Below, piece after piece: positions 4,224 to 7,284 of a stretch of DNA of 7,284 bases. Position 1 is the stretch's first letter. The number at the start of each line of letters is the position of its first letter. Position numbers and translations under genes: made by a program. Source of the stretch: CAZMVY01 sp964617875 (GTDB taxonomy: Bacteria; Planctomycetota; Phycisphaerae; UBA1845; PWPN01); contig CAZUAI010000140.1 of the NCBI GenBank assembly GCA_964617875.1, positions 1 to 7,284 of the forward strand, read 5' to 3'. A model generated the notes under the pieces. The model saw only the letters and a program-made list of their open reading frames with translations. It was not told the origin of the DNA and searched no databases.

Positions 4224-6248
4224 ATGCCCCACGCAACAACAGTGTCCCGTAAGAAAGATCCGCATCAGTTGACGCTGGCCTTTGTTGATCCGCCAAAGGG
4301 GAGGCCGCCTGTCGGCCGTCCGGCGCCGGCGGAGGCAAAACCAGCACCGAGGGCCGCCAGGGCCGACACGACCAAGGCCCCGCCCGCCGCTCCCGGGCCG
4401 AAGCGACGGGAAAAGACCACCGCCCGGCACGCGACCGCCGAGACGATGGCCCGTCAGCAGCGGGACATCTCCGTCGCTGAGTTCTTCGCGAAGAACCGCC
4501 ACCTGCTCGGGTTCGACAACAAGCGAAAGGCCCTCCTGATGTCCGTCAAGGAGGCCGTGGACAACGCCCTCGACGCCTGCGAGGAGGCGGGCTTCCTGCC
4601 GGACCTCGAGATCGCGGTGAAGCAGCTCGACGAGGACCGCTTCCGCGTCGCCATCACCGATAACGGACCGGGCATCGTCAAGGAACAGATCCCGAACATC
4701 TTCGGGAAGCTTCTCTACGGGTCGAAGTTCCACCGGCTCAAGATGGCCCGCGGGCAACAGGGCATCGGCATCTCCGCGGCGGGCATGTACGGGCTGTTGA
4801 CCACCGGCCAGAGCATCCGCATCACGTCGCGGACCGGTCCGCGGAAGAACGCCCACTACTACGAGATCCAGATCGACACCAAGAAGAACATGCCGCAGGT
4901 CGTCAAGGACGCGACCGTCGATGTCCCCTGGGAACACGGGACGAAGGTCGAGATCGACCTTGTCGGCTCCTACGCGAAGGGGCGCCAGTCGGTCGATGAG
5001 TACGTGGAGTTGACCGCGATCGCCAACCCGCACGCCCGGATCCTTTACTCCCCCCCGATCGGCGAGCGGATCGAGTTTGCGCGGGGCTCGGAGCAACTCC
5101 CGCCGCAGACGGCGGAGGTCAAGCCGCATCCGTACGGCGTCGAACTCGGCGTGCTGATCAAGATGCTGCACGACACGAAGTCGCACTGGCTCAGCGGCTT
5201 TCTGCAAAGCGAGTTCTGCCGTGTCGGCGGGAAGGTCGCGGAGGAGATCTGCGAACGCGCCAGACTCAGCCCGCGGGCTCATCCGAAGCGCATCGCCCGC
5301 CACGAGGCCGAGACGCTCTACAAGGCGATCCAGGACACGAAGATCATGGCTCCGCCGACGAACTGCCTCGCGCCGATCGGCGCCGAGAACATCCTGGCGG
5401 GCCTGCTCAAGGGCATCAAGGCGGAGTTCTTCACCGCGTGTACGCGCGATCCGGCGGTGTATCGCGGGAACCCGTTTCAGATCGAGGTGGGCCTGGCCTA
5501 CGGCGGCGAACTCGGCCCCTCCGGGGGCGAGGAGGAATCCGAATCCGGCAACGGGAACGGGGGCGGCGGCCGCGAGGCCACCCCGGCGGCCCGCGTCATC
5601 CGCTTCGCGAACCGCGTCCCCCTGCTCTACCAGCAGTCGGCATGCTGCACGTTCAAGAGCGTGCTCGATACGGACTGGCGGCGATACGGGCTTTCGCAGC
5701 CCGGCGGATCGCTGCCGCAGGCGCCGATGGTCATCATGGTCCACATGGCGAGCGTGTGGGTGCCCTTCACGTCGGAGTCCAAGGAGGCCATCGCCGACTA
5801 CGACGAGATCCGCAAGGAGATCCGCCTCGCCATGCAGGACTGCGGGCGCAAGCTTCAGGCGTACCTCAACCGCCGCAAGCGACAGCGGTACGAGGGGCAG
5901 CGGCGGAACATCTTCGAACGCTACATCGGCGAGGTCGTCCGCGCCTGCGCCACGATCAAGCGGATCAACCGGGACCAGCTCACACGCGACCTGCTGGCGA
6001 TCGCCCGGACGGTGACGGCGAAGGCCGATGAACAACTCGACGACCACGGCAAGGTCGTCGGGGGCGGCAACGGCGACGCCGGCGAGTTCGGCGCGAACAC
6101 GGTGGTCGTGGAACGGACCTCCGAGGCGCCGGCTCCGAAGATGCTCTTTGAGGACGATCGGCAGCCCGCGCCGGCTGACGCGGCGAGCACGATCGGCACG
6201 GAAGAGCCGACCGTCCGGTCCAGACATCGTATCCGTGAGGACCAATAG
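4224..6248 (+). CDS. top6B: DNA topoisomerase VI subunit B (ATPase subunit)
   Basis: A 674-residue GHKL-fold ATPase subunit of the type IIB topoisomerase, which with Top6A passes one DNA duplex through a double-strand break to relax or decatenate DNA. Residues 1-75 are a basic, Pro/Ala-rich extension containing QLTLAF at 15-20. The Bergerat ATP site has the N-box KEAVDNALDA (109-118; Glu110, Asn114), DNGPGI (146-151) and GQQGIGISAAG (177-187). An H2TH region follows (roughly 265-350), then the transducer domain to about 550, with FANRVPLLY (461-469) and SESKEAI (517-523), whose Lys520 is probably the ATP-contacting switch lysine. A Gly/Glu-rich insertion sits at about 429-455, and residues from about 600 are a low-complexity tail. 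ATG 4224 has AGGG 6 nt upstream; ATG 4209, five codons higher, has no ribosome site. Top6A follows after 2 bp, so the two are almost surely co-transcribed and translationally coupled. Longer than archaeal versions (about 530 residues) because of the extensions. Confidence 0.95.
   Translation: MPHATTVSRKKDPHQLTLAFVDPPKGRPPVGRPAPAEAKPAPRAARADTTKAPPAAPGPKRREKTTARHATAETMARQQRDISVAEFFAKNRHLLGFDNKRKALLMSVKEAVDNALDACEEAGFLPDLEIAVKQLDEDRFRVAITDNGPGIVKEQIPNIFGKLLYGSKFHRLKMARGQQGIGISAAGMYGLLTTGQSIRITSRTGPRKNAHYYEIQIDTKKNMPQVVKDATVDVPWEHGTKVEIDLVGSYAKGRQSVDEYVELTAIANPHARILYSPPIGERIEFARGSEQLPPQTAEVKPHPYGVELGVLIKMLHDTKSHWLSGFLQSEFCRVGGKVAEEICERARLSPRAHPKRIARHEAETLYKAIQDTKIMAPPTNCLAPIGAENILAGLLKGIKAEFFTACTRDPAVYRGNPFQIEVGLAYGGELGPSGGEEESESGNGNGGGGREATPAARVIRFANRVPLLYQQSACCTFKSVLDTDWRRYGLSQPGGSLPQAPMVIMVHMASVWVPFTSESKEAIADYDEIRKEIRLAMQDCGRKLQAYLNRRKRQRYEGQRRNIFERYIGEVVRACATIKRINRDQLTRDLLAIARTVTAKADEQLDDHGKVVGGGNGDAGEFGANTVVVERTSEAPAPKMLFEDDRQPAPADAASTIGTEEPTVRSRHRIREDQ
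6237..6241 (+). promoter_or_regulatory. Shine-Dalgarno site of top6A inside the end of top6B
   Basis: GAGGA lies 9 nt before the ATG at 6251 and inside the last codons of top6B. This supports the chosen start and suggests that ribosomes finishing top6B start top6A, balancing the subunits of a heterotetramer. Confidence 0.65.
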
Positions 6249-6250
6249 GC

Positions 6251-7284
6251 ATGGCGCGATCGAAGACGGCCTCGAAGCGTGACGGCAAGCTGACGGCCCG
6301 GAAGATCGAGGCGCTGGTAGACGGCCTGGTCGAGGCCGCCCGGAAGAGGCGGGACCCGTTCGTGGACATCCCGCTCCGCACGCTGAGCAACGTCAGCTAC
6401 AACGCGAAGAAACAGATCATCGAGATGGGCTCGAACACGGCCCGCCGCAACTTCTTCGACCTCAGCAAGGCCCGGAGCTTCATGCAGACCATTCTCGTGG
6501 CTTCAGGCTGCAGACAGCTCATCGGCGAAGGCAAGACCGCCAGCATCCGGCAGATCTACTACCTGCTGAAGCACACGATCCCCGGTACGAACGAAAAGAC
6601 CTTCAACGACCAGGACGAGTCCGACCCCATTCTCGAGGACATCGAGGTCGCCCTCGCCGCCCTGCGCGAAGAACTGCACGTGTTCGCCGACAGCAAGGGC
6701 GCCATGGTCGGCGAGATCACGCTCGTGGACAGCGGCGACACGATCGACTGCACCCGCCTCGGGACCGGCGGCTACGCGATCCCGAGCATCGTCGAGGCCG
6801 ATGTCATCCAGTTCAGGAAATGCACGGCGAAGTTCGTGCTGCACGTCGAAAAGGGCACCGTGTGGCGCCGCTTCGTCGAGGACCGCTTCTGGGCTCAGCA
6901 CCACTGCATCCTGACGCACGGCGGCGGCCAGCCGCCCCGCGGCGTACGCCGTCTGCTCTACCGCCTGCACAACGAACTCAAGCTGCCCGTCTATTGCATC
7001 CTCGACAACGACCCGTGGGGATACTACATCTACAGCGTGATCAAACAGGGTTCGATCAACCTCGCCTTCGAGTCGCAGCGGATGGCCGTGCCCGATGCCA
7101 AGTTCATCGGCATCTCCAGCTTCGACTACGAGCGGTGCGGCCTCAACGACGACGTCAAGATCGGCCTCGATGACAATGACGTGAAACGCGCCAAGCAGAT
7201 CCTCAACTACCCCTGGTTCCAGGGCAAGAAGCCGTGGGAAAAGGAGATCAGGAAGATGCTCCAGAACGGCTTCAAGATGGAGGT
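6251..7284 (+). CDS. top6A: DNA topoisomerase VI subunit A (Spo11-like cleavage subunit), 3' end outside window
   Basis: The frame is open from ATG 6251 to the right edge (344 codons visible). Archaeal Top6A is near 370 residues, so only a short tail is missing. This subunit makes the double-strand break through a tyrosine-DNA link and is the relative of the meiotic protein Spo11. The winged-helix (5Y-CAP) domain carries SIRQIYYLL (98-106); the second tyrosine, Tyr104, matches the catalytic residue by position. The Toprim domain has the metal-binding glutamate in LHVEKGTVWRRF (Glu200), then THGGGQPPRGVRRLLYRL (222-239), and the acidic pair in LDNDPWG (Asp252, Asp254). All residues expected for cleavage are present, so it should be active. 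It starts 2 bp after top6B in the order B then A that is common in archaea. Composition is like its neighbours, with no sign of recent arrival. A Spo11-like protein acting alone is unlikely given the adjacent B subunit. Confidence 0.95.
   Translation, partial: MARSKTASKRDGKLTARKIEALVDGLVEAARKRRDPFVDIPLRTLSNVSYNAKKQIIEMGSNTARRNFFDLSKARSFMQTILVASGCRQLIGEGKTASIRQIYYLLKHTIPGTNEKTFNDQDESDPILEDIEVALAALREELHVFADSKGAMVGEITLVDSGDTIDCTRLGTGGYAIPSIVEADVIQFRKCTAKFVLHVEKGTVWRRFVEDRFWAQHHCILTHGGGQPPRGVRRLLYRLHNELKLPVYCILDNDPWGYYIYSVIKQGSINLAFESQRMAVPDAKFIGISSFDYERCGLNDDVKIGLDDNDVKRAKQILNYPWFQGKKPWEKEIRKMLQNGFKME

Noticed and set aside
2975..4252. A 425-codon plus-strand frame opposite the cpaE-like gene
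   Set aside because: Arg/Asp/Val-rich shadow translation; the minus strand has a coherent receiver plus ATPase protein.
4065..6245. A 726-codon open frame on the minus strand, antisense to top6B
   Set aside because: Its composition (Arg, Leu, Val, Asp, Pro repeats) is that of a shadow frame in GC-rich DNA; the plus strand encodes a clearly conserved Top6B over the same bases.

Overview
The window is 7.3 kb of dense, high-GC bacterial DNA with five genes that can be supported, two of them cut by the window edges. The proS and cpaE-type genes are clearly bacterial. The small lipoprotein-like gene and the high-GC style would fit a planctomycete-like bacterium, perhaps of the Phycisphaerae type. 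That placement is an inference from general impression, not something the sequence proves.

Layout from left to right. Positions 1-636 (+) hold the C-terminal part of an acyltransferase-3 family membrane protein. Convergent to it, 692-2455 (-) is a complete bacterial-type prolyl-tRNA synthetase (proS). A 177-bp divergent intergenic region carries back-to-back candidate sigma70-type promoters, one for proS and one for a 55-residue small gene at 2633-2800 (+) with a lipoprotein-like signal. That gene ends in a hairpin that begins inside its own stop codon and separates it from a convergent CpaE/TadZ-type protein at 2834-4018 (-), which has a degenerate receiver domain and an atypical MinD-like ATPase domain. 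A roughly 205-bp divergent region with two inverted repeats and a candidate promoter follows. It leads into a two-gene unit, top6B (4224-6248) and top6A (6251-7284, cut at the right edge), encoding both subunits of a type IIB DNA topoisomerase (topoisomerase VI).

The topoisomerase VI pair is the most notable content. This enzyme is characteristic of archaea and plants and patchy in bacteria, yet all catalytic and ATP-binding motifs I looked for are present. The B subunit has features that a plain archaeal enzyme would not need: a basic, Pro/Ala-rich N-terminal extension holding QLTLAF, which looks like a bacterial beta-sliding-clamp-binding hexapeptide; a Gly/Glu-rich insertion in the transducer domain; and a low-complexity C-terminal tail. 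Together these suggest an archaeal-type topoisomerase adapted to a bacterial replisome, a hypothesis that can be tested by conservation analysis.

The other genes look like unrelated neighbours: translation (proS), Tad-pilus or localisation ATPase (cpaE-like) and envelope or exopolysaccharide modification (acyltransferase). There are no rRNA or tRNA genes, CRISPR arrays, transposases or long repeats that I can see. No stretch over 300 bases is without a gene.
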